A stretch of DNA of 64,000 nucleotides from Flabesymbios commensalis (taxonomy: Eukaryota; Annelida; Polychaeta; Terebellida; Flabelligeridae): positions 1 through 64,000 of the forward strand of contig CAXHKU010000896.1 in NCBI GenBank assembly GCA_964017125.1, given 5' to 3'. Below are positions 43,572 to 55,965 of the stretch, in pieces. Below the pieces are notes generated by a model. It did no database searches and had not been told where the DNA came from. It saw only the letters and a list, made by a program, of their open reading frames with translations. A program made the translations under genes and the position numbers. Numbering within the stretch: the stretch's first letter is position 1; each line of letters opens with the position of its first letter.

Positions 43572-46500
43572 ACATACTGAAAAATGGATCAATCATTATG
43601 CAACCACTAATTCACATTTAATAGTTGGAGGGGATATGAATAGTATAATGAAGCGAACTGACAGATCATCTGGTATAATGGAAAAATGTAATAACCATTT
43701 CATTAACTTTCAAAACAATTGTAATCTAAAAGATTCATGGACTTCGTTATTCCCCACAGAAATAAAATATACTTATATTCCACAAAATAAAAAGGCTGCA
43801 CGCAGTCGAATTGATTATATTTTACTATCTAATCATCTTATAAATTCCCTATCAAAGATAAATGTGATCACTGCACCTGTACCTGATCATAAAGCTGTGG
43901 TTATAGACCTCAAATTGAACCCACAAAAAAGAGGTGAAGGTTATTGGAAACTCAACTGTAAATTTTTATCCGACGACACGTACATAAAATACATAAAAAA
44001 CATCTTTAGAGACACTATAAACGAATACAAAAATTGTCCAAAATATTTAGTGTGGGATCTATATAAGATACGCGTAAAAGAATTTAGCATACAATATGGT
44101 ATACAAGCCGCAAAATTAAAGAAGAACACCATAACAGAGATAGAAAAAGATATTGATGATTTAGATCAAACAATTGCAAAAAATCCAAACGATAACGAAC
44201 TGATAGAACAAAGGGTTTTAATGAAACAACAATACGATACATTATGTTTAGAAAACATAAAAGGAGCCCAGATTAGATCCAGACTTCAGTGGGCAGAAAA
44301 AGGGGGAAAAAATACATCTTTCTTTCTAAAATTAGAAAACAGCCGACAAACTGCAAATACTATTTATAAAATAAAAAATAAGGACGGAGAAATTGTTCAC
44401 GACAACAGAGATATTCTTAATGTAACCGAGAACTACTACGACACTCTATACAATTCAACTAAACCTACGACTAAAAACATTAAAGATTATTTGAATAAAA
44501 TAGATATTCCCAAACTTAACGCTGAGGAACAAATTATATGTGAAGGAAAAATAACTACCGACGAATGCGATCAGGTAATCAAAGAATTAAAACTTAATAA
44601 GTCACCAGGATTAGACGGATTACCAGGAGAATTTTATAAAACTTTGTGGCCATATTTTGGGAAATATCTTGTGGAAGTTTTTAACGAATGTTTCGACAAT
44701 GATGAACTATCTCACTCTCAAAAACAATCAGTGATAACACTTATTTTCAAAAAAGGAAACAAAGAAGAATTAAAAAATTATCGCCCGATCAGTTTAAGTA
44801 ATATTGATTATAAAATTATTGGATTTACTCTTGCCATCGATTACAAAATGTGATCGGCAAAATTATAAGCCCCGATCAAACAGCTTATATCAAGAACCGA
44901 TTTATTGGCCAGAACATACGATTAGTATCTGATGTGATTGAATTTTCGAATGAAAAAAACCTCGATGGAGTATTGTTAAGTTTAGATTATGAAAAAGCTT
45001 TCGACACAGCTGAACATAAGTTTCTTTTCGAATGCTTGCAATTATACAATTTTGGACCGGATTTTATCAAATGGATCAAAACTTTGTACAAAAAGAGTGA
45101 AATATATATAAAGAACAACGGATACCTATCAGAAAATATACATCCTTCAAGAGGCGTTAAACAAGGCTGCCCAATATCCGCAATGTTATTTATATTAATC
45201 GTAGAAACGCTAGCAATAAGTATTAGGAGCAACAAAAACATAGAAGGAATACAAATAAATCACAATGGGAAGAAAATTGACATAAAAATAACTCAATATG
45301 CAGATGATACTGTAATCATACTAAAAAATATAGATATGATAAAGGAAACAATGTTAGAGCTTCACAAATTTGCCAACGTCAGTGGCCTTAACCTAAACAT
45401 AGACAAGACTATCGGAATACGATTAGGTCCAAATAAATATAATACAGGTACTTTCCAGGGAATAAAAATAACAGATAAACCTTTCAAATATTTAGGATTA
45501 TATATTGGGCATAAGAAAACTAACTGTGATACATTAATTTGGAACGAAAAGCTACTTAAAGCCAAAAAAGAAATAATAAAATGGAATTGTCGTAATCTAA
45601 CAGTATGGGGTAAAATTATTGTTCTCAAAAGCTTAATATTATCTAAATTTACTTATCTAATGATGAATACTACAATAGAGAAAGATTTCTTAAAACAATT
45701 AGAAAAGATAAGTTTCCAATTTATATGGGGTAAGAGAGACAAAATTCGTAGAGCGGTAGCATATTCAAAAATTAGCAAAGGCGGCTTAAATATGATAAAT
45801 CCAAATTTAATGTGTCGATCATTAAAGGCCACGTGGGTCAAACGGATTCTAGACGGATGGGAAGAAAATTGGACGATTTTTGCGAGAAAATACCTGTCAA
45901 GCTATTTGAAAAATAACCTTTTATTCTATATGCGCATTCGTGACATTAAAATGATATCATGCCTTGAAAAACTGCCACCTATCTACAGATCGATTGTTGA
46001 AGCATTTATTTCAGTTCACAAATGTGAAGACCTAGATAAAAATAAAATACCCTTATGGGGCAACAATAATATTACAATATTTAACAAAGATAAAAAAATA
46101 AACATGTCACTATTCTTTGAATCTTGGATAAACAGCGGATTAATATTCTTAACAGATTTGAAAATAACTAGCGCAGAGCTTGATGAATTATATATTTATG
46201 AGAAACTACAACATAGAACAAATTACCTTTGTGAAATACTTGTAATAAAAAAGGCAATAAAAACAATACTAAAACAAAACCCGAATAATATTCCGACGCC
46301 CAGAACTGATAACGAAACAGATATACCATGTAATCATACTGCAAAAGATTTTTATAATATGGGCACAGAAAAGGACCATATCCCTACTTCCGAAACCTAC
46401 TGGAAATTTTTCTTCTCAAATATAAACAATAATTTAAATTTCGAAGATGCTTACAAACAGAAAATTCTTATAATTCCTGATAATAAATTAAAAGAATTTA

Positions 46501-46784
46501 ATTTTAAACTACTACATAATATACTACCATGTGGAACCAATTTAAAACGATGGAAATTGAAAGAAATTAGTAGTTGCAGTATATGTAAAGAAAACCAAGA
46601 CATTATCCATTTGTTGTACACATGTAGACAAATAAGGCATATATGGCAATCTCTAAATGATGTATTAAATGTAAATATCAGACCTATCCATATCATATGT
46701 GGACATCATTCTATACCAGATTTTATTATTACTCTGATCAGTTATATAATTTATAAAGAATATATAAATAGGCGAAATGAATAA
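43572..46784 (+). pseudogene. L1/Tx1 ORF2: partial endonuclease plus nearly intact reverse transcriptase
   Basis: LINE-derived reading starts near EKWINHYATTN; the codons before it are target DNA. Endonuclease motifs are HLIVGGDMNSIMK (G-D-x-N intact), RSRIDYILLS and PDHKAVVIDLKL. RT follows: GGKNTSFFLKLENSR, SPGLDGLPGEFYKTLW, NYRPISLSN, SLDYEKAFDTAEHKF (motif A), RGVKQGCPISAMLFIL (motif B), TQYADDTVIIL (motif C, intact), KYLGLYIGHKK, GGLNMINPNLMCRSLKATW and a cysteine-rich end, CSICKENQDIIHLLYTCRQI. One frameshift near 44848 (in LAIDYK-to-VIGKIISPD) is the only break seen in about 1,070 codons. The truncation and frameshift make it inactive, but it is young by its state. Confidence 0.92.
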
Positions 46785-47339
46785 TACAGACAGAGTACAT
46801 ACAAATATGTACCACTTCATTTCAAGGGAATTGATATACAGGTATGCTATTTTTAAACATTTGCATTGGTTTAAAGGAAATATACAAAAAACGTTCGAGA
46901 TTGTTTTAGAACATATGTCAAAACATTCCTAGTATGGTATTGACTACAAGTTTATATACGCTTTTTGTTTATATTGAGAGTGCTTGGTATACTTCTGAGT
47001 CTAATCTTTCAGCATTGTTAGTACGTAAAAGTAATTTTAAAGTATTAATTAAATCATCTTATGTAATTTCTTTAATTAACTCAAGAGAATGTAAATTATA
47101 TCAAGTTATTACAGCATCTAAACCCAATTACAGTTATTGCACTTATGTATTCCTCCTTTTTCGTGATTTTTACAAGTGTAATATACATCATCCCTTTTCG
47201 CAAGGAGGAGTGGTAAGTAAGATATCTGTCTGCAGCTATAACTATATATTCCAACACACATGCATGCCGTGATCAGGTGATATACTTTTTTTTGTTTTGT
47301 TTTTTATATCCGTGCATGTGAGTGGTAATATGTCGTGTT

Positions 47340-47470
47340 GTTGTGTCTTTTAAATGTTGTGACCTCACCATAATATTATTGTGACCTCACCATAATATTG
47401 GTGAGGTCACGGCAGCTGGCCTCGAGGGTCAAGATCTAGAATGCTTGATCTTGGCTCTCGAGACCAGAGA
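47340..47470 (+). repeat. Tandem and inverted TGACCTCACCATAATATT module and hairpin
   Basis: GTGACCTCACCATAATATT occurs twice (about 47360 and 47382), followed by the inverted AATATTGGTGAGGTCAC (about 47394). Next, CTGGCCTCGAGGGTCAAGATC (47415-47435) pairs with GATCTTGGCTCTCGAGACCAG (about 47446-47466), a strong imperfect hairpin with 21-bp arms. It may be the structured start of a small inserted element or part of the LINE 3' UTR. Confidence 0.65.
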
Positions 47471-47569
47471 GGCATACACAACTGAACCCTATTATATTTG
47501 AATTATGTAATAACAATATTTTACAAGCATAATATTCAGCGTTACAATAATAAATAATATACTGGTGGC

Positions 47570-48130
47570 ACGGCATACACAAGACTCGAGCCATTTGTTG
47601 GGTCGGTGTTTGGCCAGCGCTGCAAACGCTGGCCCAGCACTGACCCCGCCTCCTTTTTTGGCGTGTTGTGTATGCTGGGCAAAACGCACGACGGTTGACC
47701 ATGTCCTGATTTGGTGGCTGGACATCTTTCCGGCAGTGGCCAGACATTATACCAACAGCAGGCGCAGGGTGTTGAATAGGTGTTTCTTTAGCGTTGGTTC
47801 AGCGTCGTCGATTGTCGACCAACGCTGAACCAACAGCAAAATTATCTTCTTTCCCCAGCAGGCGCAGGGTGTTGAATCGCTTTGGCGTTGGTTCGGTGTC
47901 GTCGATAGTGGACCGGCGTTGAACCGGCGTTGCTTTCACCGCCTTGTGTCTGGTGGGTCATGTATTGTCAACTGTGATACCATACCACATAGCCAGAAAA
48001 CGGGAGACGCTGGCATGGTGTTAGTTCAGTGCCGGGCCAGCGTTTATGGCCCGACATTGATCTGGTATTGTGACGGTGTCTCGCGTTCACTGAGTACTAT
48101 TTGTTTTTCTGTTTTTCTGTGTCAGTAACT
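47570..48130 (+). mobile_element. GTTGG-rich small elements within the LINE 3' region
   Basis: A unit at about 47570-47680 has inverted ends, GGCATACACAA and TTGTGTATGCTGGG, around GGCCAGCGCTGCAAACGCTGGCC. A following unit has GCAGGCGCAGGGTGTTGAAT twice (about 47757 and 47859), and GCGTTGGTTCAGCG pairs with CAACGCTGAACCAAC near 47790-47830. Similar AACGCTG/GTTGG-rich sequence appears at 54005-54215, 55590-55700, 58860-59062 and 59520-59600. It is probably a short non-autonomous DNA element family. Confidence 0.5.
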
Positions 48131-48484
48131 CGCATTGGGCCGATGTCGATTCTTTGTTCTTTTACAATGAGTCGGCAACGGCTTCAATGAATGTGCTTTT
48201 AAATGAACAATTTATTTACTGATAATACATAATTTGTATTTGTATTGTACATTTTAATCAATAAAAAAAAAAAAAAAAAAAAAATACACTTTCTATACTT
48301 ATATTAATTATATTTACTTATATTATCTGATAACAATCGCTTAATGTTTGTAGTTTAAAATATATATGGTAATTATTTGTAGCCAGAAATAATGCAGTCC
48401 TGCTATGCAACTTGATGAAAAATATACCTTGTATGCATTCAATTGGAGTGATATACGGGTGAATATGTAAATGAGACATAGACA

Positions 48485-48552
48485 AAATGAAATGAAATGA
48501 ATCGGGCTTTAGGCCACCTTTGTGCACATATAGGCTAAACTGGGCCAGGAGA
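48485..48552 (-). mobile_element. SINE1, severely 5'-truncated copy (68 bp) with TSD
   Basis: Only the 3' end is present (minus strand): the ATTTC tail, CGGGCTTTAGGCCACC and CTGGGCCAGGAGAAC. It is bounded by ACATAGACA at 48476-48484 and 48553-48561, an exact 9-bp target-site duplication. Both tRNA-like regions are absent. Confidence 0.88.
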
Positions 48553-48561
48553 ACATAGACA

Positions 48562-50239
48562 CCCCCGTATGAAGTAATTAAAACAAAATAAAGAAAATTA
48601 GGTGGTAGCCATAAAGATAACTCTTGTCTATTTTAACTTATAATATTCTTCAGCTTATAGATAGACACAGATAAATAAGTAATAATAAAAAAATCTTGTC
48701 TTCTAATCTACCATTTTTTTTGTACATATTTTAATTACTGTATTATTGCATGTGTATAAAGAGAGCCCATTGCAAATGTAATAGTACGATATCCTAAATG
48801 GTTTACTCTTTGTAAACGAAGTTATTATTATTACGTATAATAACTATGATGCATTGCGTCGTCAAAACGCTGGAGCTATTCAAATCATTTCACACTCATG
48901 GTCGTCTGTGACAGCTTAACTGTAATGTAGTTGAGAAGCTGTTATTTTATTTGTCTTAGAATCCGCACATTTCTTTTGTTTATAAATGTATATATTAATC
49001 AATATATAAACAGTCAGGTGGTTGTCTGGAATATAGCCAGGATAGCAGTGGACCATGACGATATCCGTTGTTTTCGGTAGACGTTACTTACCAGCTAGTG
49101 CTGAAGATATGAAAACCGAAAACAACACACTTCAAATCTTTGCTAGGGAAAATAAAACACACTGCAAATCTAATTATTTATTACTTCCTCAGAGAAACAG
49201 TAATGCATTTTATAATAATTTTATCATTCTTATAGTTTTTAAACTGTAGTCTAGATTTCGGTGGTAGTGTTGGTTGTTACGCGTTCTGCGCACTCTGGCT
49301 GTCCAATTCACTCTGATATCACTATATAGCCACATAGGTCTATGCCTTTGGCGGTACTGAAACTGGATATTATGATACAGTAATAAGAAATTTATTAACA
49401 AACAATAGCCTACCTAAACTTCAGAAAATAAGTCAATATAAACAGTTGTTTCGGTCATTCCAGGTTTTTTTTTATAAAGCTTTAGCTTGAGATAAATGTG
49501 CAATGATGAAAGTGAAAACAACCAACATGACTTATCGCAGCTACAATATCGATATAACAATATACTAATTAGAAACCGATAGGCTACTAGGTCTAGCCTA
49601 TTATGATAATAAAAAGCACACTATAATACAGTTACAGGTACTCACATCTCCCAGTCGATGCTGTTTTTGCTATGGCAACGAGGTGTGAATTCCGAAAAAA
49701 ACATGGCGATTGCCGAATATCGTATTGGCCTTACAGTGACTACAGTGACAGCCCCAGTCTCGATGCTGTTTTTGCTACTGCAACGGGTTATGATTATTAC
49801 AGAAAACAACTGCAATAACTCGCATCTTCAAAAACGACATAATTTAGGCTATGTACATATACAAAATATACTTTAGGCCTACATAAAAGGCCTACTATGT
49901 ATTATGTACTTCGAGTACGAAATAAATCTGCATTATTATTATATATGTGTACATAGGCTTATATATTGGGGAACTTTAAACACGTTCTTAAGATGAAAAA
50001 AAAAGTTGTTTTACGTATTTTCAGGTTATTTTCGGTAGTTTTGTTGTTCTCAGGTGTTTTCGATATTCATAACTTTACTTCACATACCTAAATCATCCGC
50101 AAATTGTGATATCTTGACTTTTTATTTGGTTTTCGAATCATAATTCTCATTGCTTATCGAATATAGTCTTAGCCAGGTGTCGATCGCACCTTGGATTTAC
50201 TTAGTTGTCTTTTTATTTCTGTTATTAATATATGTCTCA
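48562..50239. other. Non-coding stretch with a ~100-bp local duplication
   Basis: AT-rich; no exon recognised. CGATGCTGTTTTTGCTA recurs at about 49655 and 49758 (CCCAGTCGATG versus CCCAGTCTCGATG), a degenerate tandem pair. TTAGGCCTACATAAAAGGCC lies at about 49873. Confidence 0.5.
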
Positions 50240-50884
50240 TTATAGGGTTCCGATCGCCCTTTTCATCTACATTTAATTCTAGTTGGTTGAAAAGATGGTA
50301 ATTTTCTGCAATTTAGTTGTCCACTTTTTTCTTGGAGGTATCGTCGAAGATTGGGTATTGTGAATCTCTCAAAATGTTTCAGCGAACGCATTAGCTTTTT
50401 CTAATTCGTTTTCTGTTGGATTTCCGTTTATTTCAGTAATTACTAGTTTGTTAATCTCTGCTTGTGATTCTTTACCACTAATTTTATGACAATTTTGCCA
50501 CAAACTTTATTGTCTTTTGCCGAATAAATTTCTTCTGATTTTGTTTGCCATCAGGTGACCCTGTCGTTTTGCACGGCTTTGGATAATAATATTGTTAATT
50601 GATTTAATTTTTATTTGTTTTTAAGGCTATCCGTCTTATTTTTCGTTTTAGCGCAAATAATTTGCTTGTTTCTTCTGATAGGAAAAACATGTCTTTCAAT
50701 TTACTTTTCGTACACAGTATTTGTCTAACGATATTTTAATTATGTTAGCTATATTGTTTACTATTTCTTCTTGTGTGACTGCGTCTCTAAGTAGGCCAAT
50801 TACTTTCTGATAATTTTTTTGTCGAAGTTTTACCCAATCTGTTTTTTCGTGGTGTAGAGCTACAATTGTTCGCATTTTAATCAC
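50240..50884 (-). pseudogene. Degraded LINE fragment (endonuclease-RT linker region)
   Basis: The minus strand starts with the 62-codon frame 50696-50884 (EKTDWVKLRQKNYQKVIGLL). Across several stops and shifts it then shows KISGKESQAEINKLVITEIN and NGNPTENELEKANAFAETF. This pattern (tryptophan-lysine-leucine start, then GNPTENELEKANAFAE before the RT core) is typical of the linker preceding RT in Jockey-like and related elements. No RT catalytic motif remains. It is an old fragment of uncertain clade. Confidence 0.5.
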
Positions 50885-51318
50885 GCCTATGACTGTATAG
50901 CCCCTACCCCCATGGTAGGCTCACTGGTCAAAGCTCGACCTCAGCCACTTAGGACAGCTCCCTCTCCTACCAGTAGGCCTAAGCCAGCGTCACCCCCCTA
51001 CCCTGACACCTCTACGTCCACCTACGTCCACCTCCCCACAGCAGGCCTACTGTCTATAGTGGACCGCATGATTCATTCATTCATTCTCTGGGCATGATTG
51101 ATTGCGGAACGCAAGATTAGCTTACTTTTCCGGTACGCAGATACTGCCTTTTGGCTCTACATATCACTTATGAGTGTGTCCTAGTGACCGGTAATTGGCA
51201 CCCTTTAAATATTAGGTGTATATAAAATATATATTTTATCTTTTTAATTCTAATGGTACGCTACGAGGCGGTATGCGAATGAAATTGCCAACAAATTATT
51301 GTAATATATTGCCTTCAT
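50885..51318. other. Non-coding spacer
   Basis: A short GC-richer patch (about 50905-51070, with CCACCTACGTCCACCTCCCC and two AGGCCTA motifs) followed by AT-rich DNA. ATTCATTCATTCATTC at about 51072-51087. No gene is supported. Confidence 0.5.
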
Positions 51319-53955
51319 AGATAGATAGATAGATTTATTCAGCATTCACATAAAAATAGGGTTTACAATCACTATGACAAATACATTAAGTATTCAAAAT
51401 ACAATGTGACCACCATTCTGGAACACCAGGGATAAAAACACTGAAAAGTATCCTGGTGCAGGTTACTTATTTCCGCAGTGGTCCCTATATGCTGTTTCAG
51501 AGTGGCGGCGACAAGAGCAAGTTATTTTATACTTTCAATAAATACATTAGTTATATCACAGATGAACTAGTGACTAGGAAAGTCATAGCATTTTCACAAA
51601 AAATACAGGCAGAAACTGCCTCGACTAGATGAAATATGAAATGATTATGAAAGTTTATAAATAGTGCATATGATGAAATATATTTTATCGATGATAATAT
51701 ACACAAATGGAACCCTTATTATTTGCAAGGGTTTCTGGAGCAATTTCCAGACTCTGCTTGTTATAAATTAATTAAAAACATTGTAAAAAACGAGCTGAAT
51801 AAAATGGCCTTATAATCTCTTAGAGCACATGAATCGGCAAACATACCTGCCTATATTTATAAGGCTGTATGATTGTAAATAGGATTAGTAGAAATGAAAA
51901 TCACTCCGAGCTTCAGTAATTAGCTCCTCTCTGAGATGCTTATTGACTCCTTTCTTAAACGAAAGTAAGTCTTCAGCTGATCTCAGATAAACTGGGAGCG
52001 CATTCCATATCTTACCGGCTGAGAATCTAAATGTCTTTTTCCCCGATGATTTTACGTGGGGTAAAACAACTGATAGAAAACTATTTCTGGTGAATAAAGT
52101 ATGTTGATCATTGACGATGAAAATGTCCCGCTTTAAATATTGAGGGGCATTTCCATGGACAATTCGGTACATATTGTTTTGCTTGATTTGTTTAACCCTT
52201 TGACAAACTGGGATCCAGTGCAACAAAGTAAACTCTTCTATGCCAATGTGAGACCTAAGGGGGTAGCCTAGAACAAATCTCATAGTTTTGTTTTGCAAAA
52301 TGTGTAGTTTCTTTTATAAGTTGACCTGGAGACCCTCAAACCATGCGGAGCAGGCATAATCAAAATGACATAAAATTAAAGATGTAGCCAAAAGTTTTCT
52401 AGAATTTCTATTCAAATATTTAGCCTGTCTCCATAGAAATTTGAGTCTAGAGTTTCCCATTTTTAAAATACTCTCAGCTATATATTTCCCTCCCAGTGAC
52501 TGCTCTAGGCTAACTCCCAGGTATTTCACATTATCTTTGGCAGTAACTTCATTGTCTCCACATATAATTTTCATGGTGGACTGTTTGCGTATTTTCTTAT
52601 TTGAACCAAAAAGAATATTTTCGGTCTTTCCTAAGTGAATGGATAGCTTATTATCCACTAGCCATTCACTTAGGAAAGTCAGTTCATGTCCAATAGTTTC
52701 CTCTATGACAGGAACCGATGTACCTGAGACCAATAATGCTGAATCATCAGCATAAAGAATTAATCTGCATGATACAGCTGCCTCCATATCGTTTACGTAA
52801 ATTAGGAATAGTAATGGTCCCAAGATGGATCCCTGCGGTACTCCGCAGGGAACCACCATGGGATCAGAAAAAATACCAATCAACTTCAGTCTTCTAAAAT
52901 CTATTTTTTAAATATGATAAGAACCAAGATGTTGAAAGATCATCCAAACCAATAGCTTTCAGTTTATTTAACAATATGTCATGATCGACAGTATCAAAAG
53001 CTTTTTGAAGGTCGATCATGACCATGCCAGTATAGTTTCCTTTATCCATATCAAATCTGATTTGGTCTGTCAGTTGTGTTAAGCAAGAATCGGTGGAATA
53101 AGAATTCCTAAAACCTGATTGATAATCATACAGTAGTTTTTCAGATCTTAAATAATTTTCTAACTGCTTATGTACAGTTTTTTCTAGAATTTTTGACATG
53201 ACAGTTAAAATAGAAACAGGCCTGTAATTTCCAGGTTCTTACTTTGAATTTTTCTTATAAAGAGGAACAACCCTTGCTGTTTTCATATCATCGGGTAGAC
53301 GGCCTGAATATAGAGATAAATTTATAATATGTGCTATTGCACTAGATATTTGATTTGCCCCATCCTTGAGAAACCTAGCCGACAGCCCATCCAGACCAGT
53401 AGCTTTACTAACATTCAAGCTAAGCAAAGATTTTAGAATGTCTTCCTCTCCGACAGGAGAAAATTTAAAAGAGTTTTGTTTAGCACCTTTATCCTGGTAA
53501 TATTTATAGACAAAATTTCCAGCATAACCACCAGTTATGTTTGGTAGTTTGCCAACGAGACTAGCTCCCACAGTAGTAAAAAAAGTGTAAAAAATATTTG
53601 CAACTGTCTTTTTATCAAAAGTGAGTTTGTCTTCAGATAATAAACCTATACATTTTGCACTGCTCTTTAATTTAGTAAAACCTAGAGATTTCACAGCTTT
53701 CCATATGTCTGTAGATGAATTCTTGCATTCTGAAATTTTGTTGTAAAAATAGTCTCTTTTAACCTTCTTTATGTTGTACTGGACCCTGTTTCTCAAATTA
53801 CAAAAATATTTATAATTTTCATCAGTTTTATTTTTCCGAAAAGTTTCAAGGGCTTGATCTCTTGCCCTGATATCATCAAGTAATTCAGATGTAATCCATG
53901 GCTCAGATCTGTGTTTTACCCGTTTTTCTTCGAGAGGTGCATTTTTTTCCAAAAA
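51319..53955 (-). mobile_element. CR1/L2-like LINE, 5'-truncated
   Basis: Minus-strand non-LTR retrotransposon. The 3' tail is (ATCT)n on its own strand at 51319-51336, with a 3' UTR of ~550 bp to 51884. The coding remnant 51885-53952 begins just before RT. The endonuclease and ORF1 are absent, and the 5' break lies near 53955. No target-site duplication was found. It is unrelated at sequence level to the 26-36 kb family but similar in layout. Confidence 0.85.
51885..53952 (-). pseudogene. LINE reverse transcriptase with C-terminal domain, about four breaks
   Basis: Reading from 53952 down: EKRVKHRSEPWITSELLDDI (linker), SKATGLDGLSARFLKDG, MKTARVVPLYKKNSK, a stop, then NYRPVSILTVMSKILEKTVH. 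LLYDYQSGFRNSYSTDSCL and VMIDLQKAFDTVDHDILLNK (motif A) follow, then a stop and a frameshift near 52890. Next come CGVPQGSILGPLLFLIYVND (motif B), LILYADDSALLV (motif C intact), LSIHLGKTENILFGS and VKYLGVSLEQSL. After another stop near 52311 comes the C-terminal block LHWIPVCQRVKQI and IWNALPVYLRSAEDLLSF. Three in-frame stops and one frameshift are visible. It fits a CR1/L2/Jockey-type enzyme, inactive here. Confidence 0.88.
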
Positions 53956-53989
53956 AATGTGTAGTTATTTCCAGAGTAAAAAATTAATT

Positions 53990-54220
53990 TGACTATACTC
54001 TGGCCAGGCAGTAAAAGGTGTGCTTCGCTGTTCTGAGATAACACAGGAGAGAAGAACAATGCTGTGTCAAAGCTGAGCCAGCATCCTGAGCTGTTGACCC
54101 GGCTTTGGCACAGCGATGATCAACTGCCTCTTCATTGAACGCGGCACTGTGACCCACTATTGGTTTGCTGCTGGTTCGACTTCGCAGATGGCGGGCCACC
54201 ATTGATTCAGCCTTGGGTTG
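53990..54220. repeat. GTTGG/AACGCGG-type repeat segment
   Basis: GC-richer patch with AAAGCTGAGCCAGCATCC, GTTGACCCGGCTTTGGCAC, GAACGCGGCACTGTGACCC and CTGCTGGTTCGACTTCG. It resembles the CAGCGTTGG-rich modules at 47.6-48.1 and 58.9-59.6 kb in style and repeated CCAGC/GCTGG words. The boundaries are not sharp. Confidence 0.35.
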
Positions 54221-55580
54221 GAGTCACCTGTTTACTGCAGTTATTGAATAACTTCCCGTCAGACTGGGCTAATTGACACTTTGAACGCTACTAGATTTTA
54301 AGTCTCAACGGAGATTTCTTGATAAGTGTTTTGTTAATAATGATATTAAAATTGATATTAAATATTGATGTGTTTAGCGCCAAGAAGCGAGAAAATATAA
54401 TAAAACACAACGGCTGTCTGGTTGAACGTCTGATCATATACATGCTGTCACTGCTGGTTGAGCTGTCAATCATTTGAAGGCTCACTGTGATTGGTCGAGA
54501 ACACCCGCACACAGGTCATCGTCACGTCTCGTCGTTCACCGCACATGTAACGATATGTTGCGAGATTTTACGTGTGGCATTCACGTCAATCACGGGACAT
54601 CGCTGCATTGTTGTATTAATGTTGGTCCGCCGTCTACAACGCTGAGCCGGCATTTATTCATCATTGGGATAATATGTTTGTCTATACATGCATGCGTAAT
54701 ATTTAACATCTAATTAATTACCGTACTCACACTATGATATCAGCGCTCCGACGCTAGGCATAAATATAGTCAAAATGAAATATGTGATTTTATCCACATG
54801 GAACATAGCAGTGGATTTAGATGCCGCAGCGTTCATAGGGTCAGTTCAGAACTGTTGCAATCGTCTTTAACACCTTCATCGCGAGCATAAGTGACATTAT
54901 TATTATAATTTTATTACACTTACAACAGCAGAGTGACTATCCATACAGACGGCCAATGGAAGTCCACAGTGGTCGGTAATTAAAGTTCAGTAGTTTGAAA
55001 AAGGCGTAAAAAATGTTTTGCCGTGATTTCCGCGATTCACGCTGATCATTGGTCGACACAGAGTCGGTATTATTTCGTTCAAAAAATATGAAAAATTAAT
55101 AATAATCACGCCAGCACTGTTTTGCTGTGATGTTTGGCATTCACGCTGACGATTTTATTATATTGACTGAGATATAGTTAGCTCTTAGTACTGACATGTG
55201 CTATAAATACTGTATATTTTCAAAAGGTCACTTGTTGGACGATATATAGCGGCCGGTAATATGATGTTCAGAAGCTCATTATTATTGGCCGTGGCCGTTT
55301 AACAATCTGTATAAAATTAACGCCAGTGGCTGCCGCTGATGATATAATAATCAACCTACATATATAGCCTATGCTATAGTTACCGGTAATTGGAGGTCAA
55401 ATATTAACTTGGTCCTGGAAATTCATTGGCCTTGTACTAAAAGCTGCATTTTCTTTAGTAACATATAAACATACAAAATAATGAAAAAGAATAGAGTTGG
55501 CAAATTGAGCTGCAGTAGCCCCCGAATACAACCAACCGCCGCCTGACTAATACTCAGTCTGTCAGATCCAGAGTCAAAAG
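54221..55580. other. Non-coding stretch with degenerate CACGCTGA repeats
   Basis: GTTTTGCCGTGATTTCCGCG...TTCACGCTGATC (about 55014-55047) and GTTTTGCTGTGATGTTTGGC...TTCACGCTGACG (about 55121-55153) form a ~107-bp tandem pair. A weaker relative lies near 54557-54596. No gene is recognised. Confidence 0.45.
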
Positions 55581-55700
55581 GTCAAACGTTCGCGAACAGG
55601 CGACGTCTGCCAAGCATTGTCTGAATGTCGGGTCAACGTCAGATACGTTGTCCCAGCGTTCAGCCAACCTTGGGCCAGTTCACCTGCCCGCCAGCTAACC
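55581..55700. repeat. GTTGG-rich repeat segment
   Basis: Contains CGTTCGCGAACAGGCGACG, ATGTCGGGTCAACGTCAG, CGTTGTCCCAGCGTTCAGCC and AACCTTGGGCCAGTTC, the same vocabulary as the small elements at 47.6 and 58.9 kb. CGTTCGCGAACAGGCGACG may correspond to the CGAACACGAGACG end. Confidence 0.35.
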
Positions 55701-55965
55701 GCATAGACAACTCTCTACATACACTGCCTGTCAAATGTTACGACAGACCCAAGGAGGTTGAGTGGACCGGATTTAGAGCGAACGAGCCAGAGCAACCCTC
55801 CCACAAATTCGGACATTTCTCCACAAAAATTGTGATAATACTGCTTAACCTTTTCACTACCATACATGACGTAAATTTCCGTCGTCATTCGTCGATGAAC
55901 GTAACCATAAAATGACACAAATTTTCGTCAAATATATACTACATTTATGTATTTTTCGTCATTTG

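Larger units (their letters stand above)
43572..48284 (+). mobile_element. L1/Tx1-type LINE, 5'-truncated, poly(A) tail and 14-bp TSD
   Basis: TACACTTTCTATAC occurs at 43558-43571 and again at 48285-48298, immediately after a poly(A) tail of about 22 A (48263-48284) preceded by ATCAATAAAA. This exact 14-bp target-site duplication fixes both ends. The 5' end falls within the endonuclease domain, so ORF1 and the endonuclease N-terminus were lost at insertion. ORF2 runs to 46784. The 1.5-kb 3' region contains hairpins and GTTGG-rich modules (47340-48130) that are either part of the 3' UTR or later insertions. RT motifs and the poly(A) tail place it in the L1/Tx1 group. Confidence 0.92.

Noticed and set aside
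55625-55915. 96-codon plus-strand frame
   Set aside because: Starts inside a GTTGG-type repeat and has no domain; composition fits chance.
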